From Catalinimonas alkaloidigena (GTDB lineage Bacteria > Bacteroidota > Bacteroidia > Cytophagales > Cyclobacteriaceae), in contig NZ_JAQFIL010000001.1 of NCBI RefSeq assembly GCF_029504655.1, forward strand, positions 3,229,001 to 3,293,000: DNA of 64,000 nucleotides, in the 5' to 3' direction. Each line of letters opens with the position of its first letter. Positions within the stretch are counted from its first letter, which is position 1. This document shows positions 35,803 to 43,333 of this stretch, one piece after another. Under the pieces are notes generated by a model. The model had not been told where the DNA came from. It did not search any database and saw nothing but the letters and a program-made list of their open reading frames with translations. The position numbers were made by a program, and so were the translations under genes.

Positions 35803-36189
35803 TTACATAAATATTCTTTCTACCACCTGTAGCATATTACCTTCAGGATCCTGAAATGAACGGACTTTCCCCCCTCCTATCGCTTCAACCATTTCGCCCA
35901 TCCATTGAACATGATGTTTATCCAGCTCCTGAATGGCCTGATCAATATTATTTACTCTCAACGCAAGATGTGACCATCCTGGTGTCCATGTAGTACGTGC
36001 AGGGCGGGGAGTCTCATCTATCGGCATAATCTCGATTAAGCTGGCGTCAGGAGCTTTCAACATCCATACTGGCTTGTCATCCCGATAATATTTTTCATAA
36101 CCAAGCACATTGCAGTACCAATCAGCTAACTTATCTACATCTTGTGCAGCTACGGCAGGATGGTCAATGCTTTTCAAGAAATTGCTCAT
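35803..36189 (-). CDS. VOC family protein (glyoxalase fold)
   Basis: 128 aa, two beta-alpha-beta-beta-beta units: DHPAVAAQDVDKLADWYCNVLGYEKYY and WSHLALRVNNIDQAIQELDKHHVQWMG, ending FQDPEGNMLQVVERI. Conserved metal ligands His (DHPAV, SHLAL) and Glu (IEIMP, LQVVE) are present, as in glyoxalase I and related dioxygenases. The substrate is unknown; members act on methylglyoxal, catechols, fosfomycin or other small compounds. Convergent with the preceding gene, with a 14-bp gap. Confidence 0.85.
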   Translation of the reverse strand: MSNFLKSIDHPAVAAQDVDKLADWYCNVLGYEKYYRDDKPVWMLKAPDASLIEIMPIDETPRPARTTWTPGWSHLALRVNNIDQAIQELDKHHVQWMGEMVEAIGGGKVRSFQDPEGNMLQVVERIFM

Positions 36190-36452
36190 ATCAATCTAAA
36201 TAATTATATCGTTTAAAATGGGCATTATTCCGGAAATTACAGAATTATGGTTTTCACTTCCAAACGATCTAAGCGTTAATTAGACGATAGATGAGCTTAA
36301 GTTTAAAAAAATTGCATATACAAAGCTGCTAATTAGAGCTGCTGATGTTCGCTGGCAGAGAAAAGTTAGGAATGGTTAGTTAGAATAAATATTTCTGCCC
36401 CCTTAAAAAATTAAATGTCGAAGTAAACTTATTACTTAGGGTGAATATTGTC

Positions 36453-36962
36453 TTAGGATAGCCAAACACTGGAGTCCATCTCATTAGATTTGATAGCCAC
36501 ACCTTCAGCTTCCAGATATAAGCGCAAGTCATCAGGGAGAAACATCAGCTCTTTTCTCAGATCCGCATTTGAAACATGTAAGCCGATAACCTTAAACACT
36601 GCTTTTACTGCCTGTTTGATAGCGTCGCGATCTTTATAGTCATTTTGACATAAACCGGGATCTAACCTAAATACTTCATCAATAAACTCATTCATTGATT
36701 CAATTTTCTCAGGAACACGATCGTCAATATGCCAATCCTTAATATAAATTGCCTTAAATGGTAATGGCAGATAATTTAAAAATTTGATAGACTGTTCAAA
36801 GTTTAAACAATTCCTTACAGAAAGTAGCACTGCATTGATTGCGCGCTCAGCACAATTAACATCATCTGGATGTTTAAGATTAGATGCTACCTGGAGAACC
36901 AATTCATTCAGGTAAATAACATGTTTGTCTAGTTTTTGAAGTGTTTTCATGGCTTTTTCCAT
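36453..36962 (-). CDS. DUF2267-type stress-associated protein
   Basis: 169 aa, soluble, all-helical. NLKHPDDVNCAERAINAVLLSVRNCLNFEQSIKFLNYLPLPFKAIYI and DRDAIKQAVKAVFKVIGLHVSNADLRKELMFLPDDLRLYLE show the two DUF2267 repeats (A-x-x-A-V-L-x-x-L-R and L-P-x-x-L). DUF2267 proteins commonly sit next to Usp and Hsp20 genes, as here. Read divergently from the DUF892 gene; the shared promoter region carries an FNR-like palindrome at 37005-37018. No biochemical function is known. Confidence 0.8.
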   Translation of the reverse strand: MEKAMKTLQKLDKHVIYLNELVLQVASNLKHPDDVNCAERAINAVLLSVRNCLNFEQSIKFLNYLPLPFKAIYIKDWHIDDRVPEKIESMNEFIDEVFRLDPGLCQNDYKDRDAIKQAVKAVFKVIGLHVSNADLRKELMFLPDDLRLYLEAEGVAIKSNEMDSSVWLS

Positions 36963-37004
36963 TTTATATTTTTAATAAGTTAACATTTCAGGGAAAAAAA
37001 TAAC

Positions 37005-37018
37005 ATGATAAAAATCAT
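37005..37018. promoter_or_regulatory. FNR/CRP-like box between divergent stress genes
   Basis: ATGATAAAAATCAT: near-perfect palindrome (one mismatch) fitting TTGAT-N4-ATCAA. It is centred 94 bp before the DUF892 start (37105) and 49 bp before the DUF2267 start (36962). Almost identical to 40106-40119. A CRP/FNR-family regulator is the simplest explanation. Confidence 0.5.
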
Positions 37019-37031
37019 AGTAAAAGATGAC

Positions 37032-37043
37032 TTTTAGCAGTAT
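37032..37043 (+). promoter_or_regulatory. Motif shared with the other DUF892 promoter
   Basis: TTTTAGCAGTAT, followed by ATTTATA, 20 bp right of the FNR-like box. The same 12-mer (complement at 6704-6715) lies upstream of the DUF892 gene at 6598, again followed by an A/T stretch. Possibly part of a shared promoter; TATATTTA nearby is close to the Bacteroidota -7 element TAnnTTTG. Confidence 0.35.
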
Positions 37044-37104
37044 ATTTATAAAAAGACCTTCTTTATATTGGTACTTATTATAAGTTAATAAAAATTTTTT
37101 AATT

Positions 37105-37623
37105 ATGAAGGCGATTAACAACTATCAGGACCTTGCCTTTACACTTTTGAGTAAAATGTACCGGTCTGAACACCAGTATATTACCTACTTACAAGTATTT
37201 GATCACAAAGCAAGTAGTACAAAACTCAAGAGTCTGCTTTTTGACCTGAAGCAAAGCACCAATTACAAACTATACTTACATCACCAGTTAATTCGTCGCC
37301 TTAAGTCTCCACTAAATTCCTCCGCCGGAGAAGGCATGAATGGAATTTTCAAAGAAGCATTCTTAGTATTAAATGATGTAGGAACAAAAAACATTACTGA
37401 AACTATAATTCTTAATACACTACTGCTTGCCAGTCATTATAAGCTCGGTAGCTACCTCACGCTTATATTGTATCTGCGAGCCATTGGATTTGAGAATGAA
37501 ACAAAAATCTTACAAAAAATCATCAATACTGAAGAGTCTGTACTCGGAAGAATCAATACTCGGATTAATGAGGAAGCTATGCTAAATGCATATCAACCTC
37601 AATACGGAGAGTCAGTTGCATAA
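37105..37623 (+). CDS. Divergent DUF892 (YciE-like) ferritin-like protein
   Basis: 172 aa. Helix-rich with the order of the DUF892 fold: KAINNYQDLAFTLLSKMYRSEHQYITYLQVF, KLKSLLFDLKQSTNYKLYLHHQLIRRL, then NTLLLASHYKLGSYLTLILYLRAIGFE and a final helix LQKIINTEESVLGRI. Compared with the paralogue at 6598, several of the metal-binding Glu/His positions are altered, so ferritin-like chemistry may be lost. 17 bp before the Usp gene and co-transcribed. Part of the stress island. Confidence 0.75.
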   Translation: MKAINNYQDLAFTLLSKMYRSEHQYITYLQVFDHKASSTKLKSLLFDLKQSTNYKLYLHHQLIRRLKSPLNSSAGEGMNGIFKEAFLVLNDVGTKNITETIILNTLLLASHYKLGSYLTLILYLRAIGFENETKILQKIINTEESVLGRINTRINEEAMLNAYQPQYGESVA

Positions 37624-37640
37624 AGTAAATTTTATTCGCC

Positions 37641-38489
37641 ATGAAAACTATCAAGAAAATTTTAGCCCCTACTGATTTTTCTAAAACTGCCAATAACGCT
37701 TTACAATACGCAGTAGAGCTTGCCAAGGAAGTTGACGCAAAACTAATTGTTTTGCATTCTTACAGGGTGCCCGCCATATCAGATACTGCGTATCCTTTGG
37801 GAGGTATGTATCCTGAGGGAATGGTAGACATAGAAGATGTCAAGAAAGAAGTAAGTGTAGAAATGGATAAAATCAAGGAAGATTATCTATTCAGCAAAAC
37901 ACTAAAATTTGAGACTGTATTGCAGGCAGGATTTGCAGAAGAAAATATCTTAGAAATCATTGATAACGAAAGCATTGACCTCGTTGTGATGGGTACACGC
38001 GGAGCAAATGCCATTCAAGAACTTCTGGGTAGCACTACCAGCCACATTATTGAAAGTTCCAAAGTCCCCCTGCTGGTTATTCCTGAAGATGTATCTTTCG
38101 GGCAGCTAACAAATATTGTGCTGGCTACCGATTATCAACAGGTGCACAAGCCCGAAGATTATAGTATGCTGCTCAATATGGTAGATATATTTCATGCAGA
38201 AGTAGATGTACTTCATGTTAGCAAAGGGGCATCAAAATTAAATGAAACTGAACTTGAAGTGGGAGAAGAATTAGACCGGATTCTGAAAAAAACAAGGCAT
38301 AAATACCATTACGATATTGAAGATGAAAATATCAATGAAGGCATAGAAAAGTTTCTGGAAAAACACAGTGCATCCATGCTTGCGATGATACCCAGAAAAC
38401 ATAGTTTTTTCGATAAGTTAATACATGGTAGCAAAACAAAGCATATGATTTTCCATACCCACAGACCTCTATTGATACTCAAGGCCTAA
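37641..38489 (+). CDS. Universal stress protein (two-domain)
   Basis: 282 aa with two Usp domains. First (1-150): KKILAPTDFSKTANNALQYAVELAKEV, then VVMGTRGANAIQELLGSTTSHII, nearly matching the nucleotide signature G-x2-G-x9-G-S (one residue shorter). Second (about 150-282): LTNIVLATDYQQV, with a degenerate C-terminus IPRKHSFFDKLIHGSKTKHMIFHTHRPLLIL. Usp proteins stabilise cells under starvation, oxygen limitation and other stress. Co-transcribed with the DUF892 gene in front (17 bp). Confidence 0.93.
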   Translation: MKTIKKILAPTDFSKTANNALQYAVELAKEVDAKLIVLHSYRVPAISDTAYPLGGMYPEGMVDIEDVKKEVSVEMDKIKEDYLFSKTLKFETVLQAGFAEENILEIIDNESIDLVVMGTRGANAIQELLGSTTSHIIESSKVPLLVIPEDVSFGQLTNIVLATDYQQVHKPEDYSMLLNMVDIFHAEVDVLHVSKGASKLNETELEVGEELDRILKKTRHKYHYDIEDENINEGIEKFLEKHSASMLAMIPRKHSFFDKLIHGSKTKHMIFHTHRPLLILKA

Positions 38490-38531
38490 GTATTAGTAAT
38501 CATATTTGAAGTGGTACAGCGTTGTATAACT

Positions 38532-39563
38532 TCATTTGTGTAATCGTTCAGCGTATTTTTCTACCAGCCTGATGTATTTTTTTACATTCTCCATATGTGT
38601 GATATACTCATCCCGGCTAGGATTTTTTTCTAAACCAATAAGTTCAACTTTTGCCCTCACTGAAGCTCTGTACATTTTATAATAAAGAAGTAAATCCTCA
38701 TCATCTAACTGACCCAAGCCTGCTTCATTCATACGATTTAAATAATTTGTATAGAAGCGTTTACCCAATTGATCTGCTTCATAAAAATCCAGATCCATGA
38801 GAAAAAAAGCAACCTCATTTAGTAGATCAATTTGACGTAAGTCATCATCAAACTCAATACAATCAAATAGCACCGGAGGGTTTTCTAGAAATATATTGTG
38901 GCTATGCAAGTCACCATGAACATCTCTGATCAACCCTCTTTTACTTCTATCATTGATTTTGTCAATATTTCGCTCAAGGTACTTATCTGAAACTTTACAC
39001 GAATGCTGAATTATATTTTTGTACTCCTGACCTAATTTCTCTCCCGCTAGTAGACTCCACTCAAGAATTTGCGAATAGGTCATTTTTAAATAGTGTAAAG
39101 GCCAATCCTTGTGAACCTCATCTGCAACTATGTGAAAATTGGCAATTTCTTCAGCGAGTTGATCTATTTGCTCATTTGTTACTTCACCCTTTTTCAGTAA
39201 GATGTCCATCTCTTTGTTATTGTCCATCCTCTTAAGAAGCACGCAATAATCTACCACTTCTCCCACTGTACCATTAATGATGAGTTGCTTATTGCTTGAT
39301 CTTATTTCATGCACATCCAAATAAACAGAAGCTGCAGTTCTCTTATTCAGCATTAACTCTTTATCGCAAAAATGTTTTCTGTCAGTAAGGCTAGTGAAGT
39401 CCAAAAAAGGTAGCTTCACAGTTTTTTTTATTTTATAAACGCGATCAGTTAACAGAATGAGATAGGAAATATGGGTTTCCAGATATTCTGCCTGCAAGGC
39501 ATCAATTGGCCTGTCTCCTATCTTTCCGTTTTGCTTAAGTTGAAAAAACTCTTCTTTATTCAT
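38532..39563 (-). CDS. APH-like kinase (COG2187 family)
   Basis: 343 aa. Aminoglycoside-phosphotransferase/kinase fold: a nucleotide-binding N-lobe with VYKIKKTVKLPFLDFTSL, and the catalytic loop HGDLHSHN with Asp218, followed by LFDCIEFDDDLRQIDLLNEVAFFLMDLD, the Mg-binding D-x-D equivalent. COG2187 proteins in many bacteria are fused to an AAA kinase domain (COG0645); here that partner is the separate gene that overlaps its start by 8 bp. Role unknown; it tends to occur with Usp and Hsp20 genes. It is not evidence of drug resistance. Confidence 0.85.
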   Translation of the reverse strand: MNKEEFFQLKQNGKIGDRPIDALQAEYLETHISYLILLTDRVYKIKKTVKLPFLDFTSLTDRKHFCDKELMLNKRTAASVYLDVHEIRSSNKQLIINGTVGEVVDYCVLLKRMDNNKEMDILLKKGEVTNEQIDQLAEEIANFHIVADEVHKDWPLHYLKMTYSQILEWSLLAGEKLGQEYKNIIQHSCKVSDKYLERNIDKINDRSKRGLIRDVHGDLHSHNIFLENPPVLFDCIEFDDDLRQIDLLNEVAFFLMDLDFYEADQLGKRFYTNYLNRMNEAGLGQLDDEDLLLYYKMYRASVRAKVELIGLEKNPSRDEYITHMENVKKYIRLVEKYAERLHK

Positions 39564-40050
39564 GAAATAAATATTGTTTAGCCTTTTCTAATAATTTATG
39601 CACAGAATTATTAGAAGAGACAAGCACCAAATGAGGCTCTTTGATAGGATCAAACTCATTTTTAATTTTTTCATATATGTCAAAGCCAGCCTCAGAATAT
39701 TTTCGCTTTTTACTGATTCTTTCTTTTATGGTTTGCTCATCAGCTTTCATTTCAATCAGTTTAATTTCTTTTCCCATATTGTAAGCGAGCTCTTTTGCTT
39801 CAGCTAATTGCTTGTGATCACTAAATGTAGCATCCAATATGATGTTCTTATTACGGCCTAAAAGTTCTTTAGCTTTTTGAAAAATAGCCTCATACACCTT
39901 TTTTTTATCGCTTGCTTCGTACTTGCCTCTCAAATTTAATGCATGGCGTATTCTATCACTATTAATATATTCCCAGTCAAGATGTTTGGATAATTTTTCT
40001 CCAAAAAATGATTTGCCTGTTCCAGGTAAGCCAAATATAATTACAAGCAT
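39556..40050 (-). CDS. AAA P-loop kinase (COG0645 family)
   Basis: 164 aa. P-loop kinase with Walker A GLPGTGKS (7-14), a DSDR-like element NSDRIRHAL near 36-44, IILDATFSDHKQLAEAKELA (Walker B region), and a lid with RISKKRKYSEAGFDIYEKI. Small-molecule or nucleotide kinase of the chloramphenicol-phosphotransferase/zeta-toxin-like class. Elsewhere fused to the APH-like domain, here separate and read just before it (8-bp overlap), so they very likely work together. The hsp20 gene is divergent, with FNR-like palindromes between. Confidence 0.88.
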   Translation of the reverse strand: MLVIIFGLPGTGKSFFGEKLSKHLDWEYINSDRIRHALNLRGKYEASDKKKVYEAIFQKAKELLGRNKNIILDATFSDHKQLAEAKELAYNMGKEIKLIEMKADEQTIKERISKKRKYSEAGFDIYEKIKNEFDPIKEPHLVLVSSNNSVHKLLEKAKQYLFHE

Positions 40051-40105
40051 AGGGTTAGCGCTTTACTATAAAAAGGAAAATTAAGCACGAACTTAGGCCA
40101 TTTTT

Positions 40106-40119
40106 ATGATTAAAATCAT
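40106..40119. promoter_or_regulatory. FNR/CRP-like box between the kinase pair and hsp20
   Basis: ATGATTAAAATCAT, a perfect 6-2-6 palindrome, matching TTGAT-N4-ATCAA at nine of ten fixed positions apart from the outer base. Centred 82 bp before the hsp20 start and 62 bp before the AAA kinase start. Differs from 37005-37018 at one base. Confidence 0.5.
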
Positions 40120-40127
40120 CTTCAATG

Positions 40128-40141
40128 ATGAGCTAGCTCAT
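40128..40141. promoter_or_regulatory. Second perfect palindrome before hsp20
   Basis: ATGAGCTAGCTCAT, a perfect 14-bp palindrome, centred 22 bp (about two helical turns) from the FNR-like box. Might be a second operator or a heat-shock repressor site; its identity is unknown. Confidence 0.4.
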
Positions 40142-40194
40142 ATTTTTTTTTTGAAAAATGTTAGATCTTAGGCTATGACCAAATAATTATCATC

Positions 40195-40641
40195 ATGAGA
40201 CCACATATTCTTCACAACGGCTTACATAGAATCGGTGATGAGCCGGCTCGCTTTTTCGATAATGAGAGATTTCTTTCTAGAGACCCCTTTGATGACCTCT
40301 GGTTGACCCGTCCTGAAACTCCACCTACAAATATCAAAGCACAAACTGATGCTTATGATTTAGAAATTGCATTACCGGGATTTACCAAAGATGAGATAAG
40401 TATAGAAGTTAATAATGAAACCCTAAATATTGTCGCCGAGAAAAAGGAAAAGGATGAGGGCGAGAATAAGCTTAAGTACATTAGAAGAGAATACAATACC
40501 AAGTCACTTTACAGAGGTTTTAGTATTCCTAAATATGTAAATAAAGAAAATATAGAGGCTTCTTTTGAAAATGGATTACTTAAAATCAGACTCCCCCATG
40601 AGAAGCAAGAGCAAAACAACTACAGTGTTAATGTTGAATAA
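40195..40641 (+). CDS. hsp20: Small heat shock protein, Hsp20 family
   Basis: 148 aa. ATP-independent chaperone that holds unfolding proteins. The alpha-crystallin domain covers about 45-138: NIKAQTDAYDLEIALPGFTKDEISIEVNN, the A-x-x-x-n-G-L signature as SFENGLLKIRLP, and the C-terminal tail EKQEQNNYSVNVE. Family-typical length. Divergent from the kinase pair, with two palindromes in the shared upstream region. Followed by a strong terminator hairpin shared with the opposing histidine-kinase gene. Confidence 0.95.
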   Translation: MRPHILHNGLHRIGDEPARFFDNERFLSRDPFDDLWLTRPETPPTNIKAQTDAYDLEIALPGFTKDEISIEVNNETLNIVAEKKEKDEGENKLKYIRREYNTKSLYRGFSIPKYVNKENIEASFENGLLKIRLPHEKQEQNNYSVNVE

Positions 40642-40661
40642 TTCTTATTTACTTAGCTTGT

Positions 40662-40701
40662 AAAAAGAACTATCTATTCTTTATTAGATAGTTCTTTTTT
40701 T
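40662..40701. terminator. Bidirectional terminator after hsp20 / TPR histidine kinase
   Basis: Perfect 15-bp inverted repeat (40662-40676 and 40685-40699, sequence AAAAAGAACTATCTA and its complement) with an 8-nt loop and T-runs at both ends. It serves hsp20 on the plus strand. The kinase stop codon (complement of 40674-40676) lies inside the stem. Confidence 0.85.
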
Positions 40702-42818
40702 GAGTGTACTGCTTTCCACTTATTTTCAGCTACTGGTATACTAAATTTAAAAGTACTACCCTCTCCCTCTTCACTTTCAATACTGATTATCCCTCCATTC
40801 TTCTCAACAAAATCTTTACAAAGCAACAAGCCTATACCTGTTCCTTTTTCATAAGCCGTACCCAGGGTTGATTTAGCTTCGTTAGTGAACAATTTGACCT
40901 GGTCTTCTTTTGAAATTCCTTTGCCTGTATCTTTTACAATCACAACCAGATGCTCATCCTTCACTATGGATTTAATGAAAATTTTATCTCCCGCAACTGT
41001 GAATTTAATGGCATTGCTTATTAAGTTTCTAACCACCAGCTTAGTCATTTCATAATCGGCAAACACTTCCTGATGATGAACTACTCTATTATAAATTCGT
41101 ATGTCTTTTTTCTCAGCCTGTGTAGATAGTAAATGAATTGTATCGCTGACAAGCTCCTTGATATCAAAATAAGTTGGATTGGTGTTGATTCCCTGCATCT
41201 GGCTTTTTGCCCAATTTAAAAGGTTATCCAGTAAGCATGTTGTAATATTAACTTTCACGCGTAATTCTTTGGATACCATTTTCATCTCATCTGGAGAAAT
41301 TCTTCCTTGAGTTATTAAGTCTAGTATGCCCTCAAGTGAATTTAGAGGGCTGCGAAAGTCATGAGATATGATGGATAGCAGTTTATCTTTAATCTGATTA
41401 GATTGCTGTAGCTCATTTTTTTGCTTATTGATGTTGTCATTTAAAGTAGTCAGCTCTCTGATAATTTTTTCTATTTCCACTTTTTGTTTTATGAGCTTTT
41501 GGTTCGCTAAATTTTTATCTTTATTGGAATTAACCAGAACAGAAACTGCAATAAAACTCAGTACTAATCCCAGAGAAACGAATATTACTGCATAGGTCTG
41601 CTTTTCAATTAATATTTGTTGATCGTCCATAATAGACGCTTTGTACTCATTTTCAGTTAAGAGTGCAGCATTCTCCACCTCTTTCTTGTTGAGTTCCAGC
41701 AATACTAATTGCTTGCTCTTGATGTCATTATAGATACTATCCTTGTAGGTATTACTCAAGTCTGAATAAAGTAACGCGCTTTTAAAATTTGATAATTTCC
41801 GGTTTATGTCACTTAAAATTTCCGCTGCTTCTCTAATCTGATCTTTGGTATTTGACTCTTGGGCGAACGCTAATGCTTTTTCACTATACAATATGGCTTT
41901 GGGATAGGTTTCTGTTTCATAATACAGTTTACCCAGCATTGTAAGTGTATTGGTTTGTTCGTATTTGTCTCCTATTTCTGTTAAGATATCCAGGGATTCA
42001 ATCAGGTGTGATTCTGCCTGCTCATACTGTCTTTGGGCAATATACACCTTACCCATTGATTGTAGATTAATGGCTAAACCCTGTCTGTCATTTAGAGAAT
42101 TATCAACTTTATAAGACTTAAGAAAATAGTGAAGTGCACTATCATATTTTCCAAAATTCAGATAAGCATCTCCCAGATTATGCAAAGGGAAAGTAATAGC
42201 ATCCTCCAATTGATGTTGAACGCCTAATTGATACGCTTTATTTAAACTTTCTAATGCCTTTGTTTCTAATCCATTTGTAATATATATTAGGCCTATGTTA
42301 TTGTATAATTTTAATTCACAGTCAGGAGTATTTAGCCCTTTAATAGTCTGTAAAGCTTGAATGTAATATGATAGCGCTTCATTATAATCTCCCAATTCAT
42401 TATATACTACTCCTATATTATTGAGCGTATTACCTACTTCCAGCTTATCGTTTAAAGTTTTATACTTATCAAGTGCTAAAAAAAAGTAATTTAAAGCTAA
42501 CTGGTCTTCACCTAATACATCATACGCTAATCCAACAGAATAATAAGCTTTAGCAAAACTAGGCTCATCACCAATATATTCAGCCTGTGTTAATGCCTCA
42601 AGCGCCAGCTCTAATGCTACGGAAGGCTCCGAGTTACTCTTTACAATACTTTTTTCAATTAAGCCATTTATACGCGCTAATGAATCTTTGTCAACAGATT
42701 GCGCATATCCAAACGAATAATTGGCAACTACTGAAAATAGTAGCAAAAACAGATAAATAGGCGATATACGGAGAGAAGTGAGCAAATATTTAATTGATTT
42801 ATTACCCAAACGTAACAT
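40674..42818 (-). CDS. TPR-domain sensor histidine kinase
   Basis: 714 aa from the ATG at 42818, which gives the signal MLRLGNKSIKYLLTS followed by SPIYLFLLLFSVVANYSFGYAQ; the frame opens further upstream at a GTG (42875) and at ATGs (42866, 42857, 42854). About seven tetratricopeptide repeats in the periplasm (about 50-370: AYYSVGLAYDVLGEDQLALNYFFLAL, TLNNIGVVYNELGDYNEALSYYIQAL), a membrane helix (VIFVSLGLVLSFIAVSVLV), a coiled coil, HisKA (SIISHDFRSPLNSLEGI, phospho-acceptor His505 when counted from the GTG at 42875) and HATPase_c (NLISNAIKFTVAGD, VKDTGKGIS, GTGIGLLLCKDFV). A common Bacteroidota architecture. No response regulator is adjacent. Confidence 0.93.
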   Translation of the reverse strand: MLRLGNKSIKYLLTSLRISPIYLFLLLFSVVANYSFGYAQSVDKDSLARINGLIEKSIVKSNSEPSVALELALEALTQAEYIGDEPSFAKAYYSVGLAYDVLGEDQLALNYFFLALDKYKTLNDKLEVGNTLNNIGVVYNELGDYNEALSYYIQALQTIKGLNTPDCELKLYNNIGLIYITNGLETKALESLNKAYQLGVQHQLEDAITFPLHNLGDAYLNFGKYDSALHYFLKSYKVDNSLNDRQGLAINLQSMGKVYIAQRQYEQAESHLIESLDILTEIGDKYEQTNTLTMLGKLYYETETYPKAILYSEKALAFAQESNTKDQIREAAEILSDINRKLSNFKSALLYSDLSNTYKDSIYNDIKSKQLVLLELNKKEVENAALLTENEYKASIMDDQQILIEKQTYAVIFVSLGLVLSFIAVSVLVNSNKDKNLANQKLIKQKVEIEKIIRELTTLNDNINKQKNELQQSNQIKDKLLSIISHDFRSPLNSLEGILDLITQGRISPDEMKMVSKELRVKVNITTCLLDNLLNWAKSQMQGINTNPTYFDIKELVSDTIHLLSTQAEKKDIRIYNRVVHHQEVFADYEMTKLVVRNLISNAIKFTVAGDKIFIKSIVKDEHLVVIVKDTGKGISKEDQVKLFTNEAKSTLGTAYEKGTGIGLLLCKDFVEKNGGIISIESEEGEGSTFKFSIPVAENKWKAVHSKKELSNKE

Positions 42819-43333
42819 AAACACCGGGCATTGTATTGTGTAGATTATGTTCATCATTTTGTACATGCTAAACACTAAAGTCGCCCTTTATTTGTTTATT
42901 TTTATCTTGCACAGCATTACTTTCTTACTCAAGTAGGTTTTGCTCTCTATTCGAGCAATTAGCCTAATCTATTAATTAAGTCATGCCAATGAATAGAAAA
43001 CTAACGCATCTAGAGTAAAACAAAATCATTTTTCAATATGATTTCATTCGCTTAACTATAAAACAGGATAATTTCTTACGTTAATAGGCTAAAGTAAGAT
43101 AGTTTGATAAATTTTGTTAATCGATTACTGATGAAGACGCTGATCTGAATAAAAAACCCAGCATTGTGGAAGGAAAGTATGTTGTCAAAATCCATGATGT
43201 GTCATTTCAGGAAAAACTATGAGCATGTTGACAGCAGTAGAGTTGCATCTTAACTTAAAACCTAATGTAATCAGCCAAGTTTAAATTATAGGATCAAATA
43301 AAATTTTTTTAATGATCATACTGTTTCTCTTGC
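42819..43333. other. Region upstream of the TPR kinase with a gene remnant
   Basis: About 515 bp between divergent genes. It holds the extra codons of the kinase N-terminus, an AT-rich promoter area, and a 32-codon protein-like open stretch (43124-43222) described as a possible remnant. No RNA gene was recognised. Confidence 0.5.
43121..43222 (+). pseudogene. Possible decayed gene fragment
   Basis: A 33-codon open stretch without a start codon reads ITDEDADLNKKPSIVEGKY then VVKIHDVSFQEKL and a stop, bounded upstream by TAA. The composition is that of a real protein, unlike the frames around it. In the next frame the reading continues as KNYEHVDSSRVAS and a stop, consistent with a frameshifted remnant. 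The parent family is not recognised. Confidence 0.3.

Noticed and set aside
36229..36284. Very short frame starting MGIIPEITELWF behind the VOC gene promoter
   Set aside because: About 20 codons, no context and no feature beyond chance.
38532..39563. Possible aminoglycoside-resistance gene
   Set aside because: The APH-type catalytic loop is present, but the length, the missing antibiotic-binding features and the AAA-kinase partner place it in the COG2187 stress-associated family.
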